Of a stretch of DNA of 64,000 nucleotides, positions 42,039 to 50,334 are shown piece after piece. The DNA is taken from assembly GCF_015752045.1 (NCBI RefSeq), contig NZ_JADOUS010000008.1, positions 124,001-188,000 of the forward strand, in the 5' to 3' direction. The notes beneath the pieces are model-generated. The model searched no databases. It was not told the DNA's origin and saw only the letters and a program-made list of their open reading frames with translations. A program made the translations under genes and the position numbers. Position 1 is the first letter of the stretch; each line of letters begins with the position of its first letter. The DNA is from Arthrobacter_D sp015752045 (GTDB taxonomy: Bacteria > Actinomycetota > Actinomycetes > Actinomycetales > Micrococcaceae).

Positions 42039-43064
42039 TCAGTCGGACGGAGCTGGACCGAGGAGGTCGGGGTCGCCTCGCCGGCGGATGCGCCCGACCA
42101 CCTGCTCGGTGGGCAGGCCGAGCGAGAGCAGGGCCTGCAGGAGGGTGCGGGCCTGGGGTGGTCGGAGCAGTCCGGAGGGCACGGCTCCCGCATCCTCGAG
42201 CGTCCTGCCGCCGCCCGCTCCGTACACGCCCTGGACCGCTCCCGCGTGGACGCGGGTGCTGGTGACGACGACGACGCCGCCCTGCACGGCGCCGCGGACG
42301 GCGTCGCACAGTTCCGCGTTCGCGTTCCCCAGGCCGGTGGCCTCGAGGACGATGCCGCGCGCGCCGGCGGCCAGCGCCGCGGCGAAGAGGGTCGCGTCCG
42401 CTCCCGGGTAGCAGGCGATGATGTCCACACGGACGCCGGCCCCCGTCGGGGGAGTCCCGAGCGGTGTGGGCCGCCGGTGCGCAGGGCCCAGCAGGATCTC
42501 ACCGGTGGTCGTGATCGATCCCGTGGGCCCCAGGTCCGGGTTGCTGAACGCACGGAGCTTCGCCGTCTCGGTCTTCCGTGTGGCAGGAAGCGTGAAGACC
42601 TCGCCGTCGAACACGATCAGCGCGCCCCTGCCCCGTGCATCGGGTGACGCCGCAAGGGCGAGTGCGGCACGCAGGTTCCCCGGACCGTCCGGCTCCGGGC
42701 TGTCGGCTGCGCGCTGCGCGCCCGTGAAGACGACCGGTCGCGGGTCGTCGTGGAGGAGGTCGGCGAGGTAGGCCGTCTCCTCCATGGTGTCCGTGCCGTG
42801 GGTGACGACGACGCCGAGCGCCGTCGGGGATTCCAGCGCCGCCCGGATGGCCGCGCAGACCGCCAGCATGTCGTCGAAGGTGAGCAGGTAGGAGCCCTTC
42901 TGCATGAGATCCACCACGTCGACCGCGACGGTTCCGGTGCCGGCCGCAGCGAGGACCGCGCTGCCCGCGTCGGCAGCGAGGGTGGCCCCGCCCGCACCGT
43001 CGACGCGGGAGGCGATCGTGCCTCCCGTCGCGAGGAGTGCGACGTGCCCGGTAAGTGATTCCAT
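42039..43064 (-). CDS. ansA: L-asparaginase family amidohydrolase
   Basis: Cytosolic amidohydrolase of 341 aa, first gene of the LacI-controlled operon. Both threonine motifs are present: ATGGTIASRVDG (Thr16 in TGGTIAS) and VVVTHGTDTMEETAYLADLL (HGTDT, residues 89-93), plus VVFTGAQRAADSPEPDGPGN. It releases ammonia and a carboxylate from asparagine or, given its neighbours, perhaps a half-amide produced by the imidase-like enzyme. Start at the ATG at 43064 behind AAGGAGAG; the palindromic operator at 43080 lies right over the 5' leader. Family firm, substrate uncertain. Confidence 0.9.
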   Translation of the reverse strand: MESLTGHVALLATGGTIASRVDGAGGATLAADAGSAVLAAAGTGTVAVDVVDLMQKGSYLLTFDDMLAVCAAIRAALESPTALGVVVTHGTDTMEETAYLADLLHDDPRPVVFTGAQRAADSPEPDGPGNLRAALALAASPDARGRGALIVFDGEVFTLPATRKTETAKLRAFSNPDLGPTGSITTTGEILLGPAHRRPTPLGTPPTGAGVRVDIIACYPGADATLFAAALAAGARGIVLEATGLGNANAELCDAVRGAVQGGVVVVTSTRVHAGAVQGVYGAGGGRTLEDAGAVPSGLLRPPQARTLLQALLSLGLPTEQVVGRIRRRGDPDLLGPAPSD

Positions 43065-43079
43065 CGGTGCTCTCTCCTT

Positions 43080-43095
43080 ACCCAATCGTTTGGGT
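43080..43095. promoter_or_regulatory. LacI operator O2, ACCCAATCGTTTGGGT
   Basis: Palindrome with one mismatched pair, beside the asparaginase ribosome binding site. Same core (CCCAAxCGxTTGGG) as the perfect copy at 43170, centre-to-centre 91 bp, close to nine helical turns, which permits DNA looping by a tetrameric or paired LacI protein. Confidence 0.75.
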
Positions 43096-43169
43096 GAGTA
43101 CTGCGGGACGAAGGGTTTCCGGGATGGGATGAGGTGTCCTGCGGGGTGGACGTGCGGCGGACTGGACGA

Positions 43170-43187
43170 AACCCAAACGTTTGGGTT
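43170..43187. promoter_or_regulatory. LacI operator O1, perfect 18-bp palindrome
   Basis: AACCCAAACGTTTGGGTT, perfect dyad with the central CG typical of LacI-family sites. It lies 102 bp before the chosen regulator start and overlaps a -35-like TTGACT (43186-43191) directed to the regulator gene, so it may control both directions. Confidence 0.8.
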
Positions 43188-43288
43188 GACTGAGGAAAAC
43201 CATAGGATGTGAGCTGGGTCTCGTCAATGGATTGCGCGAGATTTCACGGGACGGAAATAAACTCATGGGCAGGAAAGGAGGAGGACGC

Positions 43289-44398
43289 GTGAATGCATCA
43301 GGCAGGGGGCGTGCGGCAGTGACCCTGAAGGACCTCGCGGCGGAACTGGGGATCCACGTCTCGACCGTCTCGCGTGTCCTCCACTCCGACAAGGACGTGG
43401 CGCGGGGTGCGGCGTCGGAGGAGACCGCCCGAAGGGTGCGCGACCTCGCGAAGCTGCGGGGCTACTCACCCGACCCCCAGGCGACCGGCCTGCGGACCCG
43501 GCGCACGCGGGCCATCGGTGTCATCGTGCCCCGGCTTTCGGACATCGTCCTCGCGACCATGTACGAGGGCGTCGAGGAGGCCGCAGCCGAGAGCAACCAC
43601 TCGACGTTCGTGATGAACTCCCACGACGACCTCGACGAGCAGCGCCGCAAGGCCGAGATCATGCTGGCCCGACGGGTGGACGGCCTGATCCTCGGCGATG
43701 TCCATGCGGGCAGCAGCCTCGTGGACGACCTCACGAAGCGGCACGTGCCCTTCGTCCTCATGAACCGCCGCTACCCGGGGTTCCCCTCGTCCACCTGCGA
43801 CGACACGGGCGGGGGCCGCCTCGTCGCGGACCACCTGTGGGACACGGGGCACCGCTCCGTCGCGATCATCGCGGGCGAGCCGTACGCGAGCACGGGCGTG
43901 GACCGGACCGCCGGGTTCGTCGAACGCTGGCATGAGTTGGGGGGAGAGGTGCCCGGGGACCGGGTCCTGCCGTCACGTTTCGATACGGAGGGCGGCCGCC
44001 GGGCAGGGGAAGAGCTGCTGGAGCAGGTCCGTCCGGCCCCGACAGCGGTGTTCGCCGTCAACGACTTCGCCGCCATCGGGGCCATGGGCGCCTTCCGGGC
44101 CGCGGGCCTCGTCGTCGGCCAGGACATCGCCGTCGTCGGGTTCAACGACACGTCCCTGGCCGCGCAGCTGCCCATCCCGCTGACGTCGGTGCGCTCGCCG
44201 ATGCTCGAGATCGGCAGGACCGCCGCCGGGATGCTCCGGCGCGTCATGGCCGGCGAGGAGGTCGCGTCGGTGCGCCACCCGCCGGAACTCTTCGTGCGGG
44301 AGAGCAGCGCCTCCGTCGCCGTCCGGGACGCCCCCGTCCGGGACGCCCTCATCCGGGAAGCCCCCGTCGGTGAAAGTGAAAGCGCTCGGATCGCCTGA
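43289..44398 (+). CDS. LacI-family repressor of the imide/amide operon
   Basis: Regulator of 369 aa. Headpiece TLKDLAAELGIHVSTVSRVL with hinge helix QATGLRTRRTRAIGVIVPRL, then the periplasmic-binding-protein-like effector domain (DGLILGDVHAGSSLVDDL, DDTGGGRLVADHLWDTGHRS, FNDTSLAAQLPIPLTSV). The C-terminal 40 residues contain RDAPVRDALIREAPVGE repeats of unknown role. GTG at 43289 is chosen because AGGAAAGGAGGAGG lies just before it; ATG 43265 is an alternative. Divergent from asparaginase with two matching operators in between, so it almost certainly controls that operon. Confidence 0.9.
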   Translation: MNASGRGRAAVTLKDLAAELGIHVSTVSRVLHSDKDVARGAASEETARRVRDLAKLRGYSPDPQATGLRTRRTRAIGVIVPRLSDIVLATMYEGVEEAAAESNHSTFVMNSHDDLDEQRRKAEIMLARRVDGLILGDVHAGSSLVDDLTKRHVPFVLMNRRYPGFPSSTCDDTGGGRLVADHLWDTGHRSVAIIAGEPYASTGVDRTAGFVERWHELGGEVPGDRVLPSRFDTEGGRRAGEELLEQVRPAPTAVFAVNDFAAIGAMGAFRAAGLVVGQDIAVVGFNDTSLAAQLPIPLTSVRSPMLEIGRTAAGMLRRVMAGEEVASVRHPPELFVRESSASVAVRDAPVRDALIREAPVGESESARIA

Positions 44399-44407
44399 TC
44401 GGGCGCA

Positions 44408-45370
44408 CTACCCCCAGACGGCGCGGCGGATCCTGGCTGCTTCGGCCCGGGCAGCGAGGGCCTGCTCCATCGTCACGGGCTCGAAGTGGGTCAGCGTCCC
44501 TGGTGCGCTTCGGGCGACGACGTCCATGTCGGCGCTGATGACCGTCGCCACCATCGCGTACCCGCCGCCGGAGACGGCGTCGCGGTGCAGCACGATCGGC
44601 TCCTTGCCGCCCGGCACCTGGATGGATCCGATGGCGTAGCCCGCGTCCACGATGTTCGAGGGGTCCGATCCCGCGCCGAACGGCTGGATGCGCGGTTTCC
44701 ATTCGAGGTCCGGCCCCGCGTACCGCAGGCCCATGCGGTCCGCCACGGGCGTCAGTTTCCATGCCGTGCTCACGAGTGTCTCCATGCCCTCCGTGGTCAG
44801 GCGGTGATCGTAGAGGCCGGGGAGGATCCGGACCGTCACCTCTTTCGCGAAGACGGGGCGCAGGTTCTCGGGAATCACCTCCATCGCGGGCCTGGAGCCC
44901 GAGGGGGCGCCGACCGGCACCGTGTCGCCGGCCTTGAGGGTGCGGCCCTGCAGGCCGCCGAGGGCACCCAGCGTGTAGGTGCTGCGGCTCCCGAGGACCA
45001 CGGGCACATCGACCCCGCCCTGCACTGCGATGTAGTAGCGCGTCCCGCCGGAGAGCATCCCGAAGGACACCTCGTCCCCGGCGGCCAGCGACAGGCGACT
45101 CCACTCGTCCATCGGCGTCCCGTTCACCCGCACCTCGACGGGCGCGCCCGTGACGGCGATGACGGCGTCGGTGTCGGTGGTGAAACGCGGCCCGAGGTAG
45201 GCGCACTCGAGGACGGCATCATCGTCCGTGTTGCCCACCAGCGCATTCGCCATCGATGCGGACAGCTGGTCCATGGCCCCGCCCTGCGGGATGCCCACGT
45301 TGTAGTAGCCGAACCGGCCCCGGTCCTGGACCGAGGTGGCGAGGCCGGGTTCGAGGATGTCAAATGCCAT
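44408..45370 (-). CDS. pxpC: 5-oxoprolinase subunit C / biotin-dependent carboxyltransferase (PxpC, KipA)
   Basis: Protein of 320 aa of the AHS2 fold (allophanate hydrolase subunit 2). Landmarks: ILEPGLATSVQDRGRFGYYN, VGIPQGGAMDQLSASMANAL, TRYYIAVQGGVDVPVVLGSR, STYTLGALGGLQGRTLKAGD, and GADL-like SDPSNIVDAGYAIGSIQVPG. With PxpB it forms the cyclophilin-like pair that, in PxpABC, phosphorylates and opens 5-oxoproline; in urea amidolyase the same fold is the carboxyltransferase. The start overlaps pxpB by 11 bp. Being in an operon with biotin carrier and biotin carboxylase supports the carboxyltransferase reading here. Confidence 0.88.
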   Translation of the reverse strand: MAFDILEPGLATSVQDRGRFGYYNVGIPQGGAMDQLSASMANALVGNTDDDAVLECAYLGPRFTTDTDAVIAVTGAPVEVRVNGTPMDEWSRLSLAAGDEVSFGMLSGGTRYYIAVQGGVDVPVVLGSRSTYTLGALGGLQGRTLKAGDTVPVGAPSGSRPAMEVIPENLRPVFAKEVTVRILPGLYDHRLTTEGMETLVSTAWKLTPVADRMGLRYAGPDLEWKPRIQPFGAGSDPSNIVDAGYAIGSIQVPGGKEPIVLHRDAVSGGGYAMVATVISADMDVVARSAPGTLTHFEPVTMEQALAARAEAARIRRAVWG

Positions 45371-46262
45371 TGAGCTTCTCCAGAATGTCCTGGTTGTGCG
45401 CGGAGGGGTCGGTCACGGCCTTCTGCAGGTCGAAGGTCACGGGCGTCTGGCGGTAGGTGAAGGTTCCCGCTTCCACCTCCGCCTGGATCGCCTTGTATTC
45501 GTCTTCGTCGATCGGCTTGAATTTTACGATGTCTCCCGGTCGGAAGAAGATCATGAAGTCGGAGAAGTCGGCGAGCTTCTGGGCAGGGTCGAAGATCGGC
45601 GCTGCGGCGATGCCGAACATCTGGTAACCGCCGGCGCCCCGCACCGAGTAGATGCAGGCGAAGCACCCACCATGCCCCACGGTCAGGGGCGGCGTGTCGG
45701 TGCGTGGGCTGAGGTACTTGGGGACCTCGAGCTGATCCTCCTGCGGGACGATCTGGAACATGAACGGCAGGCCGGCGACGAACCCCACCATCGACACCAG
45801 CCACGGCGACTCGTGGTGTTTCCGGATGAATTCCTGCGGCGAGGACAGGCCGTTCTCCTCCGCCGCGAAGTCCAGGTCCGTGCCTTCGGGCCGCTGGTGG
45901 CCCTTGCGGAAGCGCGCGCCGGTCTCCCGCGTGTAGGGGTCGTCATACCAGACGGGGATCTCGATGATGCGGGTCTCGAGTGTCTGTTCGCTCAGGTGCG
46001 CGACCTCCTCCTCGACCTGCCGCACGAGTGCTTCCAGGTCGTCCGGCGGGACCGTGTCGGGATCGAAACGCAGCAGCAGGGAGGCGTTGGCCGGGCAGAT
46101 GTCCACGACGCCGTCGATCGCACGCGCGGCGAGTCGGGCCGCCATCGCGTTCGCCTTGAAGTTGGCAGCGAGGCTCATGCTCTCGGAGATCTCGACGAAG
46201 AGGAATTCGTCGCCGCCCCAGGTGTAGCGGGCGGCGTCGAGGTGCTGGGGTGCGTGGCTCAT
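45360..46262 (-). CDS. pxpB: 5-oxoprolinase subunit B / carboxyltransferase domain (PxpB, KipI)
   Basis: Protein of 300 aa of the AHS1 fold, partner of the next gene. Landmarks: GGDEFLFVEISESMSLAANF, ICPANASLLLRFDPDTVPPD, EIPVWYDDPYTRETG, GFVAGLPFMFQIVP, and SVRGAGGYQMFGIAAAPIFD. At 300 aa it is longer than the usual 220-240 aa of PxpB, with an insertion holding FRKGHQRPEGTDLDFAAEEN, as in the versions coupled to biotin carboxylases. ATGA overlap with the biotin carboxylase gene upstream. Confidence 0.87.
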   Translation of the reverse strand: MSHAPQHLDAARYTWGGDEFLFVEISESMSLAANFKANAMAARLAARAIDGVVDICPANASLLLRFDPDTVPPDDLEALVRQVEEEVAHLSEQTLETRIIEIPVWYDDPYTRETGARFRKGHQRPEGTDLDFAAEENGLSSPQEFIRKHHESPWLVSMVGFVAGLPFMFQIVPQEDQLEVPKYLSPRTDTPPLTVGHGGCFACIYSVRGAGGYQMFGIAAAPIFDPAQKLADFSDFMIFFRPGDIVKFKPIDEDEYKAIQAEVEAGTFTYRQTPVTFDLQKAVTDPSAHNQDILEKLNGI

Positions 46263-47614
46263 GCGTCAGCTCCGAGGAGGTCGGGGGTCGATTCGATGAA
46301 CTTCGAATGGTGGGTCACGTCCCGGACCTCGGGCCGGTGCAGGACCGTGGACAGGAGCGGCAGCGTGGTCTTGACGCCCTCGATCCTCACCTCCGCCAGT
46401 GCCCGCGCCGACCGCTGGATGGCCTCGGTGCGGGTCTCGTCCCACACCACGAGCTTGGCGAGCAGGGAGTCGTAGAACGGTGCGACGGCGGATCCCGCGA
46501 CAACGCCGGAGTCGATCCTTACGCCGGGGCCGCCCGGCCAGTCGAGGCGCGACAGGGTGCCCGGGCTCGGCATGAACCCCTGGGACGGGTCCTCGGCATT
46601 GATGCGGAACTCGAAGGCGTGGCCCCGGAAGGTGATGTCCTCCTGGCTGAGGCGCAGCCGACCGGTGGCCGCGACGAGCAGTTGCTCCCGCACGAGGTCG
46701 ATGCCGGTCACCATCTCCGTCACCGGATGCTCCACCTGGAGCCGGGTGTTCATCTCGATGAAGGCCGCCTGCTCACGGTCCGGATCGTAGAGGAACTCGA
46801 CGGTGCCGAGACCGGCGTAGCCGCACTGTCGGCCGAGCTCGATGGACGAGGCGCGGATGGTGTCGCGGACGTCGTCGGACAGCAGCGGAGCGGGAGCCTC
46901 CTCGATGATCTTCTGCTGGCGGCGCTGCAGCGAGCAGTCCCGGTCACCGAGGTGGATGACGCGCTCGCCGTCGCCGAGGATCTGCACCTCGACGTGGCGC
47001 GCGCGGGAGACGAACTGCTCCAGGTACACCGTCGGATCGCCGAACGCGGCCTGTGCCTCGGCCCGGGCGACGTCGAGTGTCTGGAGCAGGTCCCCCTCCT
47101 GGGTCACCAGTCGGATGCCGCGGCCTCCGCCGCCGGCGGACGCCTTGACCACGAGGGGATAGCCGACCTCCCGTGCGATGGGCAGGGGATCGACGTCGGG
47201 GTCCAGGGCGCCGTCACTCCCGGGCAACGTCGGCACGCCCGCGTCCCGCGCGGCCTGCCGTGCGCGGGATTTGTTACCCATCAGTTCGATGGCGTCGGGG
47301 GACGGGCCCACCCAGGTGATGCCCGCGTCGAGGACGGAGCGGGCGAAGCGGGCATTCTCCGACAGGAAGCCGTACCCGGGATGGAGCGCATCGCATCCGG
47401 AGGCTTCGGCGACCGCGAGCATCGCGGCACCGTCGAGATAGCTCTTCGCGGCGGGCGCCGGGCCCACCACCCGGACGGTGTCGGCGAGCGATGCCGCGTA
47501 GGAATCCGCGTCCGGCTCGCTCGCGGCGAGGACGGTCTCCAGTCCCAGTTCCCGTGCCGCGCGGATGACGCGGACGGCGATCTCCCCGCGGTTCGCGATC
47601 AGCAGGCGTTCCAT
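46259..47614 (-). CDS. accC: Biotin carboxylase (AccC-like) of the lactam operon
   Basis: ATP-dependent biotin carboxylase of 451 aa, which carboxylates the biotin on the small carrier encoded just upstream. N-terminal RLLIANRGEIAVRVIRAARE, glycine-rich ATP loop VVKASAGGGGRGIRLV, catalytic ARHVEVQILGDGERVIHLGD, RDCSLQRRQQKIIEEAPAPL and FIEMNTRLQVEHPVTEMVTG are all intact. The gene sits 3 bp after the carrier and overlaps pxpB, so it is part of a dedicated complex rather than the housekeeping acetyl-CoA carboxylase, which in actinobacteria is a fused AccA3-type protein. Confidence 0.92.
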   Translation of the reverse strand: MERLLIANRGEIAVRVIRAARELGLETVLAASEPDADSYAASLADTVRVVGPAPAAKSYLDGAAMLAVAEASGCDALHPGYGFLSENARFARSVLDAGITWVGPSPDAIELMGNKSRARQAARDAGVPTLPGSDGALDPDVDPLPIAREVGYPLVVKASAGGGGRGIRLVTQEGDLLQTLDVARAEAQAAFGDPTVYLEQFVSRARHVEVQILGDGERVIHLGDRDCSLQRRQQKIIEEAPAPLLSDDVRDTIRASSIELGRQCGYAGLGTVEFLYDPDREQAAFIEMNTRLQVEHPVTEMVTGIDLVREQLLVAATGRLRLSQEDITFRGHAFEFRINAEDPSQGFMPSPGTLSRLDWPGGPGVRIDSGVVAGSAVAPFYDSLLAKLVVWDETRTEAIQRSARALAEVRIEGVKTTLPLLSTVLHRPEVRDVTHHSKFIESTPDLLGADA

Positions 47615-47617
47615 CTG

Positions 47618-47857
47618 CTAGTCCTCGGACACGGTGGCGATGACGTCACCGGGGTTCACGGTCCCGGAGTCCTCGACGGCGAAACTCTGCAGGGTGCCGG
47701 CCACGTCGCTGCGGATCTCCGAGAACTGCTTCATGATCTCCACCACTCCGATGGTCTGGCCCGCCTCGATGGCATCACCCTCGTTCGCGTAGGGGTCCTT
47801 GTCCGGACCGGGCTTGCGGTAGAAGATGCCTGGCAGTGGGGAGACGATGTCGGCCAC
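47618..47857 (-). CDS. Biotin carboxyl carrier protein, minimal (79 aa)
   Basis: Single biotinyl/lipoyl domain. SPLPGIFYRKPGPDKDPYAN begins the fold, EGDAIEAGQTIGVVEIMKQF carries the acceptor Lys43 in EIMKQ, and VNPGDVIATVSED ends it. The attachment motif is EIMKQ rather than the usual EAMKM, as in carriers of this operon type. GTG start at 47857 with GAAAGGA upstream; the AccC gene follows after 3 bp. Being far shorter than AccB (about 150 aa), it lacks the Pro/Ala-rich N-terminus. Delivers carboxybiotin to PxpB-PxpC, by inference. Confidence 0.85.
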   Translation of the reverse strand: MADIVSPLPGIFYRKPGPDKDPYANEGDAIEAGQTIGVVEIMKQFSEIRSDVAGTLQSFAVEDSGTVNPGDVIATVSED

Positions 47858-47886
47858 AGTGGTCCTTTCGGGTGGGTGTCTGGGGG

Positions 47887-48630
47887 TCAGAGCGTGTCGA
47901 GGGCGGAGCGGACTGCTGCTGCCACCTCGGGGGAGTTGGGTGCGTCCGAGTGGACGCAGACGGTGTCGAACGGGATGGTGAGCAGCGTGCCGTCGGAGGC
48001 CTCGACGACGCCGTCCGTCAGGGCACGTGTGACGCGACGTGCGGCCGCGCCAGGGTCGGTCGGCTTGGGGCGGCGCTGGATGAGGAGCTCGCCGGCCGGC
48101 CCGTAGTTGAGGTCCACGTAGAGCTCGGCCACGAAGGGCACGCCGAGTTCCTCGCAGACGCTCTGGTGGGCGGTCCCGGCGATGCCGTAGACGGGGACGT
48201 CGAAGAGCTGGGCCACGCGTGCGGCACCCCTCATGAGGTCTGCGTCCCGGGCCAGCATGCCGTAGAGGGATCCGTGGGGCTTGATGTGGCTGAGGCTCAC
48301 GCCTTCCCAACGCAGGAACGCGCTGAGCGCACCCACCTGGTAGAGGACGATGTGCTCCACCTCCTGGGGTGACAGCTTCATCTCCCGGCGCCCGAAGCCC
48401 ACGAGGTCCGGGAGCCCGGGATGGGCGCCGACCAGCACGCCCTTCTCCTTCGCCGCGGCGACGGTCGCCGCCATCGTGTCCGGATCCCCGGAGTGGAAGC
48501 CGCAGGCCACATTGATGGCGTCCACGGTCTCGAGGAGGGCGAGATCGTTCCCGAAGGAGTGTAGGCCCAGGGACTCGCCCATGTCCGAATTGATCATCGG
48601 CGTCCCGCGCCGCTCTGCAACGTCCGTCAT
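47887..48630 (-). CDS. pxpA: 5-oxoprolinase subunit A (PxpA, LamB/YcsF family)
   Basis: Protein of 247 aa, first gene of the operon. Family motifs: MINSDMGESLGLHSFGND, AINVACGFHSGDPDTMAATV, GVLVGAHPGLPDLVGFGRRE, and LSHIKPHGSLYGMLARDADL, supplying the conserved Asp and His residues of the TIM-like barrel. PxpA hydrolyses the activated lactam after the PxpBC step. Start at the ATG at 48630, preceded by a TATGGT -10-like element six bases upstream, so the transcript may be leaderless. Divergent from a PucR regulator 93 bp away. Confidence 0.92.
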   Translation of the reverse strand: MTDVAERRGTPMINSDMGESLGLHSFGNDLALLETVDAINVACGFHSGDPDTMAATVAAAKEKGVLVGAHPGLPDLVGFGRREMKLSPQEVEHIVLYQVGALSAFLRWEGVSLSHIKPHGSLYGMLARDADLMRGAARVAQLFDVPVYGIAGTAHQSVCEELGVPFVAELYVDLNYGPAGELLIQRRPKPTDPGAAARRVTRALTDGVVEASDGTLLTIPFDTVCVHSDAPNSPEVAAAVRSALDTL

Positions 48631-48723
48631 GCGACAACCATAGAGAGCGTTCGGGTGTCGATATAGTGGGCGTTTGCCCTCGGTTCTCCCTTGCGGAAGG
48701 GCAGCCGCACATAGGAGGTCTCG

Positions 48724-50250
48724 ATGATCGTTGCCGATCTGCTCGCGGCGGATGCCCTCCAGCTGCGCCTCCACACGCCGTCGTCGGTGGAGCGGCTGGG
48801 CCGGGACATCAGCTGGTGCGCCCCGGCGGAGACCATCGACCCCACACCGTTCCTCAGTGACAATGTCGTCCTGCTGACCAACGGGATCGGGTTGAACATC
48901 GAAGACCAGCGCACGTGGACCGCCTATGTGGAGCGGCTCGTCCGGGTCCGGGTGGCGGCCATCGCCTTCGGGACGGGGACGGCGCACCGACTCATCCCAC
49001 CCGGGCTCGTGCGGGCCGCCACTGCCCTCGACGTGCCGCTGCTGGAGATCCCGCAGTCCGTCCCCTTCCTGCAGGTCCACCGCCACGTGACCAACGTCCT
49101 GGAGGTGGAGCGCTTCACGGCCGTCAACCGGTCCTGGGAGCTGGCGCAGGAGTGTGCACAGCTCGCGGCCTCCGGCTCGCACCTGCAGGCGGTGCTCGAC
49201 GCCGCCGCGCAGGCGGCCGTGGGGCAACTCGCCATCGTGGACGCAGCAGGCGTGGTCATCGCGCGCTCGCCGTCCGCCTCGGTCTGGACCCAGGCCGATC
49301 TCACGGATGCACCGGGCAGCGGGCATGGCAGCATCCCGCTGCCCATGGGCAGCGGTGACTCGTTCCAGCTGGTCGTGCGGGAGGCGACGTCGGACCACCC
49401 CGTGGCGACGCTGCTCGCACCCGCGGCGTCGATCATCGCCGTGCAGTTGCAGACCGCGCTCCACACCACCAGGCACAAGGAACGCGAACTCGAGACCCTC
49501 CTGGACCAGGTGCCCGATTGGTCCGGCGTCGCCCTGGAGGAGTTCACCTCGACGTTCCGGTCCACCGGGCTGGACGTCCACGAGCCCACACTCGTGCTGG
49601 CTGCGAGCGCGGGACGCCGCAATCTCTCCAATGCCTGGCGGATCCGGCTCCTAATGCAGTCCCGGTTCGACGACGTGCGGGTGCAGGTCAGGGCGGGTGT
49701 CCTCTACGCCTTCGCCCAGGGGCCGCTGGACGGCGCGGACGCGGAGGATGCCGCGGCCGGGCTGCTTGCGGCGTGTGTCCGGGAGCTCCCTGGCCAGCCC
49801 CTCGTGCTCAAGGGGTCCTGCCACAGCATCGATGAACTGCGACTTGGCATCCATCAGGCGGGGACGATGGTCGGGGAGGTCAGCGCGCCCGTGCGGGCAC
49901 CGGATCTCGGCATCCGCTCGCTGATCGCCTCCACGGCCTCCTCCGGTGCCCGCGCCGGTGCACACAAGCTCCTCGCGCCGGTTCTGGCATACGACGCCGC
50001 GCACTCGGTGGATCTGCTCGGCACGCTGGAGTCGTTCCTCGAGCACGACGCGCAGCCGGGGCGCACCGCGGGGAAGCTGTTCATCCACCGCAACACACTG
50101 GCCCAGCGGCTCGGGAAGCTCGAGGGCCTGCTCCGCCTGTCGCTGACGTCACTCGAAGGGCAGGCCACCTGCCTCCTGGCGCTGCAGATCCTGCGCTCGG
50201 GGTCGCCATCGGCGTCGCGTGCTGCGACGTCCCTGATCGATCGCCGCTAG
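48724..50250 (+). CDS. PucR-family transcriptional regulator
   Basis: Regulator of 508 aa. N-terminal PucR sensory domain to about residue 125 (NVVLLTNGIGLNIEDQRTWT, VPLLEIPQSVPFLQVHRHVT), a GAF/CdaR-like middle, and the C-terminal HTH_30 DNA-binding segment TAGKLFIHRNTLAQRLGKLE. PucR proteins regulate purine, amino acid and ring-nitrogen catabolism. TAGGAGGTC precedes the ATG. Its divergence from pxpA makes the lactam operon the likely target, with an intermediate of that pathway as effector. Confidence 0.9.
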   Translation: MIVADLLAADALQLRLHTPSSVERLGRDISWCAPAETIDPTPFLSDNVVLLTNGIGLNIEDQRTWTAYVERLVRVRVAAIAFGTGTAHRLIPPGLVRAATALDVPLLEIPQSVPFLQVHRHVTNVLEVERFTAVNRSWELAQECAQLAASGSHLQAVLDAAAQAAVGQLAIVDAAGVVIARSPSASVWTQADLTDAPGSGHGSIPLPMGSGDSFQLVVREATSDHPVATLLAPAASIIAVQLQTALHTTRHKERELETLLDQVPDWSGVALEEFTSTFRSTGLDVHEPTLVLAASAGRRNLSNAWRIRLLMQSRFDDVRVQVRAGVLYAFAQGPLDGADAEDAAAGLLAACVRELPGQPLVLKGSCHSIDELRLGIHQAGTMVGEVSAPVRAPDLGIRSLIASTASSGARAGAHKLLAPVLAYDAAHSVDLLGTLESFLEHDAQPGRTAGKLFIHRNTLAQRLGKLEGLLRLSLTSLEGQATCLLALQILRSGSPSASRAATSLIDRR

Positions 50251-50270
50251 CAGCGGTCGGCGCCCACCCC

Positions 50271-50319
50271 GACAACGACGGCGGCCCCGCCCGCCGCCCG
50301 GAGGCAGCGGACGGGGCCG
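50271..50319. terminator. Bidirectional terminator with AACGACGG leader
   Basis: CGGCCCCGCCCGCCGCC pairs with GCGGACGGGGCCG (50282-50319, one mismatch) between convergent PucR and the CBM-like gene. The ACAACGACGGCGG before it resembles the GAACGACGACGGCC motif preceding the hairpin at 37810. Confidence 0.75.
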
Positions 50320-50334
50320 TGGGTCGATCCGGAC

